The notes: generated by a model not told the origin, from the letters alone. Positions 10,373 through 21,615 are shown, counted from the first letter of the stretch. The stretch: 64,000 bases of DNA from Xenopus tropicalis (GCF_000004195.4 NC_030678.2:79892904-79956903); one strand, 5' to 3'. Program-made: numbers and translations.

Positions 10373-12007
10373 GTGTGAGGATGCGGTGGATGATGCCAGG
10401 GTCAAGCTTTTTGGAAAGTTCAATAAGCTGCAATATATAAGGTTAGCATTTGCCCCCCCCCCAAATAACAGTGGCACACAATACCCCTCCACTGATAAAG
10501 TATATTAAGAAAGCATTGGTTACAGGGTTTCCTTGGCTCCATTTTTTGGTGGTGAAAGAGACAGCTACTCTTACAAAAGGAGCAATGACTACTAGAAACA
10601 ATGAGAGTTAATAAAATAGAAGCTTTAATAGTAATGCTTTCTAGCAAAGGAGTTCAATTCTATATAATTTTTACCTCTGTGCTGATTAGCCTTGACAAAA
10701 CAATACTTTTAAAACACACATAAACAAATTATAATCTTGGCAAGTGCTCAGCTGGTCTCGGAGATTGGAAGAAGTCCATCTACAAACAGACTAATCTGCT
10801 TTTGATATCAATACCAGCAAAAATATTGATCATAGGGCACTGTCATCTCTCTGGTTGGAGGCAGGCTACTTAAAGTACAATTCCATAAGTGCTAGTCCTT
10901 TATTATGGTGTGGGGTAAAAAGCCCCTGCTCTTTCATTTTAAAAGAACGGAGAGCTAATTTTCATTACTATTGCTTATTTATCAACTTAATAAGTTAGAA
11001 GGGCAAAATAAAACCTTTATACTTCTCATTTTGATTGCCCCCAAAAAATATTTTTAATAGATGTCTCTTTGTAAATATCTGAGCCCAGTAACTGAAATGT
11101 ACAATGGCTTACAATGATTTTTTTGGCTAAATTATGGGCCTTCCTTCCTTCGGCAAATAAGCACGCATTTTCCACATTGAGGAAATACACCTCAAAGACA
11201 GATGCAATGTTGCCTTTTAAATGTGTTTTTCATATTGAGAAGGATACACAGACCAAATGCACATCCTACACAGACCAACATGCATTGCAACTCATAGCAA
11301 AGAGGCATTTGCCCTCATTTATAAAGTGACAGATGCAACTTTTTATACTAATTACCAGTTTTTTTTACCCAAATTAGCACATTTTATCCCAATAATATCA
11401 GCGTCCTTATAAGCAATTTAGCAAGCACTGCAACTTCATCCAATAGTAATTTTGTAAATCATGTGCAATTTGCAGGGAGAGCTTCTTTGCCTGTATTTGT
11501 GTTGGAAAAGGCTTGTGGTAATAATGGCACTAGGATCCAGTTTGCTTGGTCCAGATAAATTGCGGGTATTGAAGCAACCTACTAATGGAATTACCACCAG
11601 GTTCAGACAGTTTTTAGTGAATAGCATCAAGGCATGCTCAACTTTGCATCCAGTCTAGCGCGTTGCACTTGTTTTTGTATGAGACATATGCTCTCTTATT
11701 GATCCCTCAACTGCTAATCTGCCTTAAAATTCAATATTGTAATCTGTGGAAAATTTTAAGGCTTTCACCCATCTATGTAAGCAATATGGCAGATAACTCT
11801 TTAAAGATCCATTCAAGGATCAGTCACATTTGGCAGGAGGTAAAACAAACATTTTTTAAGGATAAGATGATATGTGCTGCAGCCCCATGGTCATTTAAGT
11901 CTCTAATTTAAAACAGTGGAGAAATTAGTGGCTACGTAACTATTAAGGCAAACCATGGGATAAAATAGAACAGAACATTTTTATGTATGTTTTCCACTAA
12001 ACAATGA
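10373..12007. other. Mostly unique AT-rich DNA, no gene seen
   Basis: A C run near 10450-10461 and ordinary AT-rich sequence. Short overlapping frames around 11436-11911 on both strands show no domain. No terminal inverted repeats noticed. Confidence 0.4.
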
Positions 12008-12191
12008 GGGGTATATTTATTATGCTGTGTAAAAAGTGGAGTAAAACATTACCAGTGATGATCATAGCAGCCAATCAGATGCTTTGCTTTGATTTTCTAA
12101 CTGTTGAAATCTAATTGTTGATTGGTTGCCCTGGGCAACATCACCGGTAATGCTTCACTCCACTTTTTACACAGCATGATAAATATACCCC
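12008..12191. mobile_element. Foldback MITE, TIR GGGGTATATTTAT
   Basis: GGGGTATATTTATTATGCTG (12008) and its inverted partner ending ATAAATATACCCC (to 12191) form inverted repeats of about 35 bp including GTGTAAAAAGTGGAGT. The flanking trinucleotides are TGA and TTA, a possible PIF/Harbinger-type duplication with one mismatch. The middle contains GCAGCCAATCAGATG and TGATTGGTTGCCCTGGG, as in related frog MITEs. Confidence 0.8.
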
Positions 12192-12192
12192 T

Positions 12193-12550
12193 TAATGTAC
12201 TGTTGCCCTGCACTGGTAAAAGTTTTTACTTCAGAAACCCTACCATGGTTTATATAAACAAAGCTGCTGTGTAGCCATGGGAGCAGCCATTCAAACTGAA
12301 AAAAAGAAGAAAAGGCACAGGTTACATAGCAGATAACAGATAAGGTGCATAGATAACCTTATCTGTTATCTGCTATGTAACCTGTGCCTTTTCTCCTTAT
12401 TTTCCAGCTCCCGGGGCTACACAGCAGCTGATTTATATAAACTATAGTCTTTCTGAAGCAAACAAGTGTTTTACCAGTGCATAAAAACAGTACATTATAT
12501 TTTAATTGCTTTCAAACATTTTTATTTTGTGGTGTTACTTGTTCCTTTAA
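12193..12550. mobile_element. Long-hairpin MITE with TTAA right end
   Basis: Two arms pair over about 130 bp each. GCACTGGTAAAA pairs with TTTTACCAGTGC, GCTGCTGTGTAGCC with GGCTACACAGCAGC, and a 36-bp perfect stem (about 12310-12345 with 12357-12392) flanks a loop of about 10 nt. The right end CACTTGTTCCTTTAA (TTAA 12547-12550) matches the TTAAAGGAA-type terminus of the element at 22981. The outer left arm is missing where it abuts the MITE at 12008-12191. Confidence 0.75.
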
Positions 12551-13195
12551 CTAGGCTAATGAGGCTAATGAGACCCAGCTTGTCCGCCTGTAGAACAGTG
12601 TCACACTTTGCTACACTGACATGCCATTAATATTGCCATTTAGGCTGCGCCTTGTTCTTGCTATGAGCCTCGGTACAAATATAGGCTGTAGTTCTTTTAA
12701 TGTAGGACTATACACCTCAGTGAACTAAAATGCTTGAACATTGTAAACTCATCCTAAATGGTCTTTTCTTGTGTGTTTAAGTCTCTCCGAAATCTATTAC
12801 CATGCTATGCATTCTTGCTGCTTTTCTAATAAATTGCATGACCCCTTTGTTAGTAAAGGGGTTAAAAAGTCTCCAGCCCATTTATGGAACATGGTGTAGA
12901 ATCAACAGCAAAGATGTCTTTTAGTTAAAATCTTTCAGTTCAGATTCCCACAAGAGCACACATGTTTTGCCGGATAGAAACAAGAGCATCATAACACCCT
13001 TTGTCTTGACTGGAGAACAGCACTGACAACCACAGAACAATAGCTTTCTTATAAATCCTTTAATATTCAAATGCTCTGACTTTGTTTTCCCTTTCGCCCT
13101 TGATGTGAATGGGCACATGCTTTAATTACAATAATCTTTTCCGATATACTGGACGTTCCATCATGTTGAAAGGATTTACATGCCTCCTGTATTAA
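12551..13195. promoter_or_regulatory. Candidate conserved non-coding region
   Basis: Repeat-free, moderately AT-rich sequence between transposon clusters with ATTAAT, CATTAATATTG, ATTACAATAAT and similar words. The call depends on texture only. The 65-aa minus-strand frame at 12921-13118 has no recognisable domain. Confidence 0.2.
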
Positions 13196-13224
13196 ATATT
13201 TACATACAAAAGGTTCTGGAAGGT

Positions 13225-13530
13225 GTGTGGAAATGATAAATTATGTAGAGCGGTGTTGGTCTAGGCTAGAGCTAAGAGACCCAAATTGTATCATTATAAT
13301 ACATTATTCACATATAACGCATCTATGCTTTGCCATTAATGTTGCCCACATGGAATATAAGAAAGCGGAGGAAAGGATTTGAGTTATAAACAAACAGGGA
13401 AGACGTCTTGCAGCCAGATGAATGTCAATTAAATTTCAGCTGCTACCTGGGCCTGTAAAATCATGACAAAGGGAGCGTGGAGGAGAACAAATTACGGAGA
13501 TCGCAAGGGGGAAGGAGAAAACTCTATGGT
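13225..13530. promoter_or_regulatory. Candidate conserved non-coding element
   Basis: Repeat-free stretch with CCATTAATGTTG, GTCAATTAAATTTCAGCTG and TAAAATCATGACAAAG. It looks like a developmental enhancer by composition; no conservation evidence is available here. Confidence 0.25.
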
Positions 13531-13795
13531 AAATGGAGACAAAAGGGATTTTTGCACTTTGTACCTTGCCCTTCTTCCTGCTCCCTGACATACAACTCTT
13601 TGTGTTTCTAGAGTAGAACTCAAGGAGTTGCACCTCATTTAGTTTGAAGTGCTTCCTGTGTTTGGTGGTACTGCATACACAGGGGGGTGAAAGATGGTGG
13701 CACATTGTGCAACATAGTGCAACACTGTGCTCCTTCAAACTCCAGTTTGTTATCATAGCATTAATAAATGAGTCCTAAAGTATAAACAATTTTAT

Positions 13796-13875
13796 TCACA
13801 AAAAAAAAATGCCATTGGCGAAAAAATGAATTTCGCCTCAAATTCTTGCCTGGCAAAACATTTCGCTCTTCACTA
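13796..13875. mobile_element. Truncated TAGTGATG-family MITE (right end)
   Basis: ATTGGCGAAAAAATGAATTT, then TTGCCTGGCAAAACATTTCG and TCTTCACTA match the right end of the TAGTGATGAGCGAA family (compare 47380-47424). The left part is absent. Confidence 0.6.
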
Positions 13876-14197
13876 GACACAATCGTAAAAGCGGATGAAG
13901 ATCAGTGGTTGTGTTTTGCAATATTGTAAAATATCTTGGAATCTTTTGGCCTCTATTTCCTTTATTTTGGTGGTATTAGACATACACTCAAACCCAACAT
14001 ATGTCTCAGCAGACTATGCCCGTTATGCAATTCACTCTGTAGAAAAGAGAAAGTTCTGTTCTGCATGTACACATAAGGTCCCAGGTTCCCCTGCATAAAG
14101 AGCTATTATCCACTATCTTTTAACAGTAAAAGAAATAGCCCTGCAGTGATCAAAGTTTTTTCAGCAATGTTCTCTTAGGATTTTTTCTTTTTCGTAG

Positions 14198-14259
14198 AAA
14201 TGGACATGAGAACATCGTGGATGCTCTTATCAGATGGTATATCAACTTTGATATTCAAG
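14198..14259 (+). CDS. Candidate 62-bp internal exon, function unknown
   Basis: The acceptor TTTTTTCTTTTTCGTAG (14181-14197), with a good pyrimidine tract, precedes a 62-base segment that ends CAAG and is followed by GTAAATC (14260), a plausible donor. One frame reads without a stop as NGHENIVDALIRWYINF and a few more residues, which looks protein-like. I do not recognise the protein, no neighbouring exon was found in the window, and 62 bases is short enough to be open by chance. This is the only place where I would look first for coding sequence. Confidence 0.2.
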
Positions 14260-15228
14260 GTAAATCATTAAACATGAAATCTGCTTATTTTTTTTACTAA
14301 TCGCGTTGCTTTCATTCTGTTGATACATGTGTGTGATTTTACTGTGCTCTAAGTCAGTGGTTTTGAACATTTTGGCCTTTCAGATCCAGAAATTGCTCTT
14401 TATTCATAACATAAAATTATAACATGACATTGCTCTGTCAATCCTTCAGACTTAAAACATCAGCTTCTAGGACTATCTAGAAGAGCAAATTTTCCTCAAA
14501 TGTCACCATGACTTCAGGCTGGACCCCCAACTACTGCTCTGGGTTCCTCTAGGAAGGCCATCTCCACAGTTTGGGAACTACCACACTAGCTGAATTTATT
14601 GGCTCACATGTAAATCTACTCATAGATAGTACATTCCCCTGATATTGACAGTGACAGTTTTATGTATTCACTTACAATAATTTAAGTTGGCGGATTGTAG
14701 AAACTACCTGTCTGGCTTCACATTGGTATAAATATGGAATAAAACATTCATTTTTTACTAGCAGTTAATAGTTAGTTTCACTAGAAAAGAAAGAACCATT
14801 AACACAATGACACAGATGGCCAAGGAATGGAATAGCCTAGAATAAAAAGTACAAAGTTGGAAGTACAGTAGCCATAATTTTTAGTAATTATTAACATCTA
14901 TTAATGCAATAGCATTTACAGAGTATGTCATACCATAGACATTACATTTTTACATATAAATATTTAAGAGAGGCTACAATGGGGAACTTTTGACCTTTCC
15001 TAGAGAGTAGCAGCTGTTTGGGCAAGTGGGCACCAATTAAGTGTAAGAACTCTGAATGCGGGAATGTAATATTAGCAGCTGAATGTTATGATTAGTGGGC
15101 TCATTGCAGTGACACAACTGATTATCTATGAGCTGGTTCACTCTTATTGTTGTTTATAAGGCCATTACAGTACACTCTGCATATCCTCCACTTATAAAAA
15201 ACAAGTCCTCAGACCAAGTATAGGTCAA
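14260..15228. other. AT-rich non-coding DNA, no feature seen
   Basis: No inverted or tandem repeat ends seen. If the exon candidate upstream is real, this would be intron. Confidence 0.35.
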
Positions 15229-15425
15229 TAGTGATGAGCAAAATTATTTGCCAGGCATGGATTTGCGGCAAATTCCACGTTTCTCCATCGGCAGATTGTT
15301 TCGCAAAATGGGCGTCACAATTTGTCACCCGGGTGAAAAGAAATTTTTGATGCCATTTCACGAATCTTTTGAAAGATTCACAAAATTTACAGCGAAGCAA
15401 AACAGGACAGATTCGCTTTTCACTA
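15229..15425 (-). mobile_element. TAGTGATG-family MITE (hAT-type), reverse copy
   Basis: Begins TAGTGATGAGCAAAATTATT with GCCAGGCATGGATTTGCGGC and ends with ACAGGACAGATTCGC and CACTA. The order is the reverse of the copies at 26492 and 47140. No matching 8-bp duplication is evident. The overlapping open frames are part of the element. Confidence 0.8.
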
Positions 15426-15745
15426 GTGATATATCCTTATAATACACAAGAGCAATAAATAGCCTGTAAATTACATCCTTATAAATGGTCACTTGTGTTA
15501 CGTGACTTACTGAACCTTGTAGGTTATAATAAATAAAGTATCCACTGTTGTAAACAATGAGACGTCACCCTTTTATGAACTTTATAAATGCATGGTCATG
15601 GTCAATAGGGGGTGTATTATTCACTATATAAATAAAGGCTAATAATCTGTTTAAAAACTCACAATACTAAGTTAAAATGATTTTGGTGCATATCTGCCTG
15701 TTGTGGGAACCCTGGATTTACCTCCATGTTTAAGGTAGTGGCCAG

Positions 15746-15905
15746 GAGTGATGAGCGAAATAGTTTGCCAGGTATGGATTCACTGCAAAATTCCGGATGT
15801 TGCCATTGGTGAATTTTTTTGTGAAACTTTGCAGAGTAAGGAAAACATTTCTGTCATGTTTGCTGTTTTGCTAACTTTTCAGCAGTTTGTGTGCGAAAGT
15901 GATGT
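15746..15905 (-). mobile_element. Diverged TAGTGATG-family MITE
   Basis: AGTGATGAGCGAAATAGTTT, then GCCAGGTATGGATTCACTGC and a degraded interior; the right terminus is not recognisable. It is a partial or old copy. Confidence 0.6.
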
Positions 15906-16130
15906 AAGGGGCCCAGAGGAAGGGATGTGATTTACAGAGGTAAGCCACGCCTAAGAAGGACAGTAGTCTTCAGCAGCTTTCAGATGTTATGAATAGTTAC
16001 ATTTTATATAAAAGTGAATGTACATTGGCCTACACTTAACTGTTGTTGGTTTATGTTGGTTGTTATTTATGTGGTTTAATAAACCTTTTCACCCAAGATA
16101 TCATATGCGGTTTTGGTTTGTTATTTTAAG
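15906..16130 (+). mobile_element. Possible LTR-like segment with AATAAA
   Basis: AATAAA at 16078-16083 follows a T/G-rich stretch and is followed by CCTTTTCACCCAAGATATC, similar in layout to the segments ending near 20186 and 32074. Boundaries not found. Confidence 0.2.
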
Positions 16131-16426
16131 GAAGGGAGAGGAGCTTGGTGTTGGTGGGAATGACCCGTCAGATTGATGCTGTCCCTGTCAAGTGTTTGAA
16201 GTGGAATAGTTTTCTTGTATCTGTACAGTACAGATATATTTTATTTTTTTTCTTTATGATCAGTTCATCTATGTCAGTAATGTATATTGATTTGTCATCA
16301 TTAATTCACTTTAATTAATTACATTTTGCTAATGATTCTATTCATATTCATTTTGGGAGGTGTTATGCTTGTATTGCTTAGTTTCTGTTCCTCTTTTCCT
16401 GTTTCTTCGGAGTTATGTTGTGATGC

Positions 16427-17660
16427 AGATTCTGTTAATGCCTTTAAGTGGGGCTTGGATGAGTTCTTGGACAAGCATAGTATCCAAGGCTATTGTGATA
16501 CTAATATCTACAGTTAGTATTGATGTTGGTATATATGGTTTATATATGTGAGTGTATAGAAAGGTCAGTATAGGTTTGTGTATGTGAGTGTATAGATAGG
16601 TCAGTATGGGTCTGTATGTGAGTGTATAGATAGGTCAGTATGGGTCTGTATGTGAGTGTATAGATAGGTCAGTATGGGTCTGTATGTGAGTGTATAGATA
16701 GGTCAGTATGGGTTTATATATGTGACTGTATAGATAGGTCAGTATGGGTCTGTATGTGAGTGTATAGATAGGTCAGTATGGGTTTATGTATGTGAGTGTA
16801 TAGATAGGTCAGTATGGGTCTGTATGTGAGTGTATAGATAGGTCAGTATGGGTCTGTATGTGAGTGTATAGATAGGTCAGTGTGGGTCTGTATGTGAGTG
16901 GATAGATAGGTCAGTATGGGTCTGTATGTGAGTGTATAGATAGGTCAGTATGGGTCTGTATGTGAGTGTATAGATAGGTCAGTATGGGTCTGTATGTGAG
17001 TGTATAGATAGGTCAGTATGGGTCTGTATGTGAGTGTATAGATAGGTCAGTATGGGTTTATGTATGTGAGTGTATAGATAGGTCAGTATGGGTTTATGTA
17101 TGTGAGTGTATAGATAGGTCAGTATGGGTTTATGTATGTGAGTGTATAGATAGGTCAGTATGGGTTTATGTATGTGAGTGTATAGATAGGTCAGTATGGG
17201 TTTATGTATGTGAGTGTATAGATAGGTCAGTATAGGTTTATGTATGTGAGTGTATAGATAGCTCAGTATAGGTTTATGTATGTGAGTGTATAGATAGGTC
17301 AGTATAGGTTTATGTATGTGAGTGTATAGATAGGTCAGTATGGGTCTGTATGTGAGTGTATAGATAGGTCAGTATGGGTTTATGTATGTGAGTGTATAGA
17401 TAGGTCAGTATAGGTTTATGTATGTGAGTGTATAGATAGGTCAGTATGGGTCTGTATGTGAGTGTATAGATAGGTCAGTATGGGTTTATGTATGTGAGTG
17501 GATAGATAGGTCAGTATGGGTCTGTATGTGAGTGTATAGATAGGTCAGTATGGGTCTGTATGTGAGTGTATAGATAGGTTAGTATAGGTTTATGTATGTG
17601 AGTGTATAGATAGGTCAGTATAGGTGTGTGTGTGCTGGGTTTACTTGGAAGGATTGAACT
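16427..17660 (-). repeat. Reverse copy of the 9.3-kb dispersed repeat with internal tandem expansion
   Basis: TTCTGTTAATGCCTTTAAG to GTATTGATGTTGGTATATAT (16427-16535) is the reverse complement of 9390-9510, and GGAAGGATTGAACTTGATG (17647-17665) is that of about 9325-9345. The intervening few tens of bases in the 9.3-kb copy are replaced here by about 1.1 kb of tandem repeats. The copy ends where a TAGTGATG MITE begins. Confidence 0.8.
16546..17632. repeat. Minisatellite, 34/36-bp units, about 31 copies
   Basis: Units begin GTATAGATAGGTCAGTATGG and end either GTCTGTATGTGAGT (34 bp) or GTTTATGTATGTGAGT (36 bp). The two types occur in runs, which suggests block-wise copying. Unit sequence corresponds to reverse-complemented 9355-9395 of the dispersed repeat, so the array arose inside it. 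Reading frames on the minus strand are repeat products. Confidence 0.95.
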
Positions 17661-17667
17661 TGATGAA

Positions 17668-17966
17668 TAGTGATGAGTAAATCTGTCCCTTTTCCCTTCA
17701 CCGAAAAATTTGTAAAACAACAGGAAAATTTGTGACTTTTGACAACTTTTTTTCTACACAACCTCTTTTGACAGGACCGCACCCATTTTGGAACAACCTC
17801 ATCTAGTTTTACGTGACCACGCGGATTTTGGCACAACCACAAATTTTTTTTGACGTGCCCCAAATTTTTCCTCACCAAATTTGCGCTTAGTTTAGCGAAA
17901 CAATTCACCAGTGGCGAAATGTGGAAATTCACTGCAAATCCATGCCTGCCAAAAAAAATTCTCTCA
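17668..17966 (+). mobile_element. TAGTGATG-family MITE
   Basis: TAGTGATGAGTAAATCTGTC, the family interior with repeated GACCGCACCCATTTTGG and ACGTGACCACGCGG modules, then GAAATGTGGAAATTCACTGC and AATCCATGCCTGCC. The right end has drifted and no duplication is visible. Confidence 0.8.
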
Positions 17967-17971
17967 GTTAG

Positions 17972-18170
17972 ATTCCCACCTGTGATTATAGTAACTTACC
18001 TGATACCCTGGGCCAGTACTTATATTAGCAGAAAACTGCACTGGCCTAGGAGGGTTCTGTGCGAGCACCACAGAGTGGTGAACTTTAAGCAAAAAGCCAT
18101 TTTTTTCACTCAACTGCACATGCACTAGCCCGGGGCAACAGAAGAAAGAAGAATCATTAAAATATGCTTA
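17972..18170. mobile_element. T2-type MITE internal fragment
   Basis: GTGATTATAGTAACTTACCT, then CTGGGCCAGTACTTATATTA and GCGAGCACCAC parallel the interior of the T2-type element at 50690-51015 (GTGATTATAATCACTTACCT). The TTAA termini are absent. Confidence 0.55.
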
Positions 18171-18204
18171 CACATCCATATTTATAGTAAAAACAATGAT
18201 TGTA

Positions 18205-18260
18205 CAGGTATGGGACACTTATTCTGTGTACCAGTATCTAGATCACTCTGAAAACCAGCA
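18205..18260. mobile_element. Short remnant of the ACAGGTATGGGATC family
   Basis: TACAGGTATGGGACACTTAT matches the left terminus of the complete copy at 42265-42592, then similarity fades. Confidence 0.4.
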
Positions 18261-18639
18261 TGGACGGGGCCAATAACCTGCTCCCAAACAGTGAGAGGCC
18301 AGGCACATGATGATGATGGGTTGGGGATGAAGAGATGAGCGAGGATTGGAGGAGTGGAGTGTAGAGGTACAGACAGGACAGGGATCATGAGCGGGACTGA
18401 AAGCCCTGGACTAGGGGTAGGCAAACAAGAGGCTTGCACCTAGTGCCCCCCCCAAGCATTGCACCCTAGGCATGTGGCTCTTCTGCCTGCCCCTAGTGCT
18501 GGTCCTGATCCCAATTCTGGAAAATTCTGCCCAAAGCCACAGTTTAGCCTTATTTGGGTGCAGGTCACAAATCAACCTGACTGTGAATCATCAAGCTGGT
18601 AGGCTGACCCCTTTTACCCACCAAACCATTATCAATCAC

Positions 18640-19240
18640 CCAGAAACAATAAAGACAGCCAGGTTGGGATATAACAAGCCACAGCTTTTATTAACAAATT
18701 GTTATTAAACATTATATTGCTAATAAGGAAATTAGCATAACAATAGTCAATCATACCTGAATATTATATATATATATATACATACCCCACCACAGAATGC
18801 TTACCTACTGGAAAAACACCATCAACTGGGCTACCTGCCATGCCGGCTATCTGCCACAAGAGCGATAGGTGGGCAAGGAAGAGCAGACAACCAGAAAACC
18901 ACCATCATGGTACCCTTTGCACATTTGTGCGTAAAACTGGGGCATAAGCCCCTACCCCTGGCAAGCATTCCTCTGCAGCTGTGACAAAACTTAACTCAAG
19001 CTAAAACGCTTAACCCTCCCCCTCTCAACTTAATCCTTAAAACACAAGCGGGTGGGTGGGATGTAACTTGCCCCTTGCTGCATTGCAAAAGGCAGGTACT
19101 TCCTTTCCCTGTACTCCCAATATCTCCTTGCCCCCTCCTCCTGATCTGACCACTCCTCTATAGCTGCTTCACATTAACCTCTCATTGCTACCCCCTTTTC
19201 TGCCTACTCTTCTTCACACAGTCAGGGCCCTTCCTTTTAG
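18640..19240 (-). mobile_element. Possible LTR-type segment, reverse orientation
   Basis: On the minus strand AATAAAAGCTGTGGCTTGTT (signal at 18687-18692) precedes CCCAACCTGGCTG. The same ordered words occur at about 45262-45310, also reverse. The C-rich remainder becomes G-rich on the coding strand, like 9588-10180. Boundaries and coding regions were not found. Confidence 0.35.
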
Positions 19241-19468
19241 ATAAGTTTGTGCCTCATTCCCACTCTCTCCTGCTTTCTGTTTTTAAAAACTGTTGCTGTT
19301 AGCTTATGTGCTAACAGTGGGCAAATTTGTAGCTGGACACAGACCCAGAAGGCACCCCACTATGGCAATTGCCCATACTACACATATGTCAGTACCCACC
19401 CCTCCCCCAGCTCTGCCATAAGATTTCCAGCAATGACCAGGGAATTTTTTTTTTTGCATCTCATTTTA

Positions 19469-19490
19469 TTATATATATATATATATATAT
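19469..19490. repeat. TA microsatellite
   Basis: Alternating TA run at the left border of the hairpin element at 19489-19698. Confidence 0.9.
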
Positions 19491-19698
19491 GAACAGAGAG
19501 TCGCACACACAAGGACTTAACGATAAAGTTAAAAAATTTTATTCAAAAAAAATCCAACGTTTCGAGTACTAACTGTACTCTTCCTCAGGGACAAAACCTG
19601 AGGAAGAGTACAGTTAGTACTCGAAACGTTGGATTTTTTTTTGAATAAAATTTTTTCACTTTATCGTTAAGTCCTTGTGTGTGCGGCTCTCTGTTCAT
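19489..19698. mobile_element. Near-perfect 210-bp hairpin with hammerhead-like cores
   Basis: The arms 19489-19590 and 19598-19698 are almost exact inverted copies: ATGAACAGAG pairs with CTCTGTTCAT, CTTAACGATAAAGT with ACTTTATCGTTAAG, and TCGAGTACTAACTGTACTC with its complement. In each arm, read outward from the centre, CTGAGGA is followed by a 6-bp stem (GAGTAC/GTACTC) and then CGAAACG. That is the arrangement of the conserved hammerhead ribozyme core (CTGANGA, stem II, GAAA). I cannot place a stem III with the required GTH cleavage triplet, so activity is doubtful. Such motifs are known in Penelope-like and related retroelements. Confidence 0.8.
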
Positions 19699-19764
19699 AT
19701 ATTGCCTCATTTTAGACAGCACCCAGGGCATTTGAACTTTTATAGGATGTGCTCCACTCTTCCT

Positions 19765-19765
<1 letters not shown>

Positions 19766-19822
<57 letters not shown>
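19766..19822. repeat. TA microsatellite, about 28 units
   Basis: Uninterrupted alternating TA, the longest pure microsatellite of this type in the window. Confidence 0.95.
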
Positions 19823-19824
<2 letters not shown>

Positions 19825-19836
19825 GTTGATCCGAAG

Positions 19837-20257
19837 AGAATCAGAGACAATGCTTGTCTTTCCCCTCTGGTAGTTTATTGACTAAGGGGTAGGAATTTAT
19901 GGGTGGGCCTGGAAGACAGACTCACCAGGCAGACAACCAGGATCACAGCAGCATTCCTCCTGCCCTTCCTATTGGGTGTGGTGATAATACAGGTGGTGGA
20001 GGGGATAACTGGTTAGGCCTGGAGTCCGGGGGAAGGTGCATCATTTTGGATGGGGACTTGGATAAGAGGCAGGACCCAGGCTCCAGGTCTGTGCTCAGGG
20101 TCGGTTCTCTTGGAGGACTGGTTTTCTTTTAATAAATTACAATGTTATATGTATATGTTACTTTATGTTAAATTCATGTTAATAAAACTGCAGACTTCTC
20201 ATCCCTGATGATTGGTATTGTGTGTGGGAGAGGAGGCTAAGGAAGGGTCTCGACAGG
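19837..20257 (+). mobile_element. Possible LTR-like segment ending AATAAAACTGCAGAC
   Basis: A G-rich body (19895-20110) is followed by a T/A-rich stretch and AATAAA at 20181-20186. The layout matches 9588-10372 and 31640-32150, but sequence identity is limited. No terminal or target repeats found. Confidence 0.25.
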
Positions 20258-21563
20258 TCTCTACACTGAACTCGTCATGTATGGCCAAAAACCTCCACAG
20301 TGGCACAATGCCTTTAACCTATATTTATTCTTAAGAACCAAGATAACACTACACATTCCTACAGCTGGATAAACCAATACTTCAAAAGTGCAGTTACTCT
20401 TAATGATCATGAGCATCAGTGACAGCTGTTCAATATTTTGGCAGCATTCGTACCAGGTCATTGTGATACTATTGCTCTTCCGAAGAGTTAACCTCCAGGT
20501 CCCACAGTCTTGCATCAGTATGTATTTATCTGTTTTGCTTTCTTCTGCACCATTTGCTCCCATGTGATCCTTTAATATTTTAAAACTTTAACAAATACAA
20601 TAATTTAAAAAATAAAATAAGCGAATTTACAATTTTCATTTGAAAATAACAAAAAAAGAGCTTACAGATGCAGTTTAAACATATCTAAAACTTGAATGCA
20701 ATATTTATTAAACACAATGTTTCTGTTATAGGATCAAATGAGCAATGGATATCAAGACGAAAGCAATTGTGCTGCTCAGCATTTCCAAACTCCCATGCAT
20801 AGAGGAACGATGAGACAAGAAAATCCTAGACACACAGTTAAACAAAGTCGCCATTGCATCTACTTTTTACTGTGGAAATCAGGCACTTTAATATACGATT
20901 CATGTCCCCATTTTGCAGGTTATAAGGCTGGAGCACTTAGAAAAAACACAGTTGCAAACTGCCAGAGCAATATTATTTTGCTTGGCTTATACTCCTGCTT
21001 TCATAACTCTACCAAAAATCCCTTTGGCTATCCAATCCAGGTGTCTCACTATGCCTTCGGCCATCTTTAAAACTGTCGACTCATCCATTTTAAAAACAGC
21101 CCCTTCCCCTTGCTTTGCTGTCCTGGATAACATCTCTGTAAACAATCTCTCCGTGTCAGCGCTTGCTTCAACGCTTCTGCTTTCCAAAAAAATATTTAAA
21201 AAAAAAGTTATTGGTTCAATAGTTTGTGTCTAACATTTAAGGAATTTAACCCTTTGTGCATTCCCAATTGTATGCCTTTGCTGACAGTACTAACTAACAA
21301 GCATTCATTTTGCTGGGATTTTTTTCTTAAATGCCACCATGTGGCCAAAACACATGCTATGTACATGTCATTTATTATGATCTTCATAGAAGGCACTTAA
21401 CTGTCTGATTTAGAAGAGTCAATGCTTTCATTGCTCTCACTGCACCTGCATAGTAACTGCACTGGGAGGGTTATTCAGGGATACAATTCAAAGCTTCACA
21501 TAAAAAAGAGACAAAATTATTTAGACTCCTTCGTTTATATATTTTTGGTTTAATTTAACAGCA
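20258..21563. other. AT-rich non-coding DNA, no gene seen
   Basis: Open frames of 100-110 codons (20261-20563, 20738-21070, 20913-21233) lack recognisable domains and overlap in different frames. No repeat termini noticed. Confidence 0.35.
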
Positions 21564-21615
21564 GATGATAGATAGATAGATAAATAGATAGATAGATAGA
21601 TAGATAGATAAATAA
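21564..21615. repeat. GATA microsatellite
   Basis: GATA units with two AAATA interruptions. Confidence 0.95.

Noticed and set aside
16546..17632. Regularly spaced repeats resembling a CRISPR array
   Set aside because: Units are contiguous with no unique spacers, and the genome is vertebrate; it is a minisatellite.
20738..21233. Two overlapping frames of 106-110 codons
   Set aside because: Different frames of the same DNA, no recognisable protein family, no gene structure.
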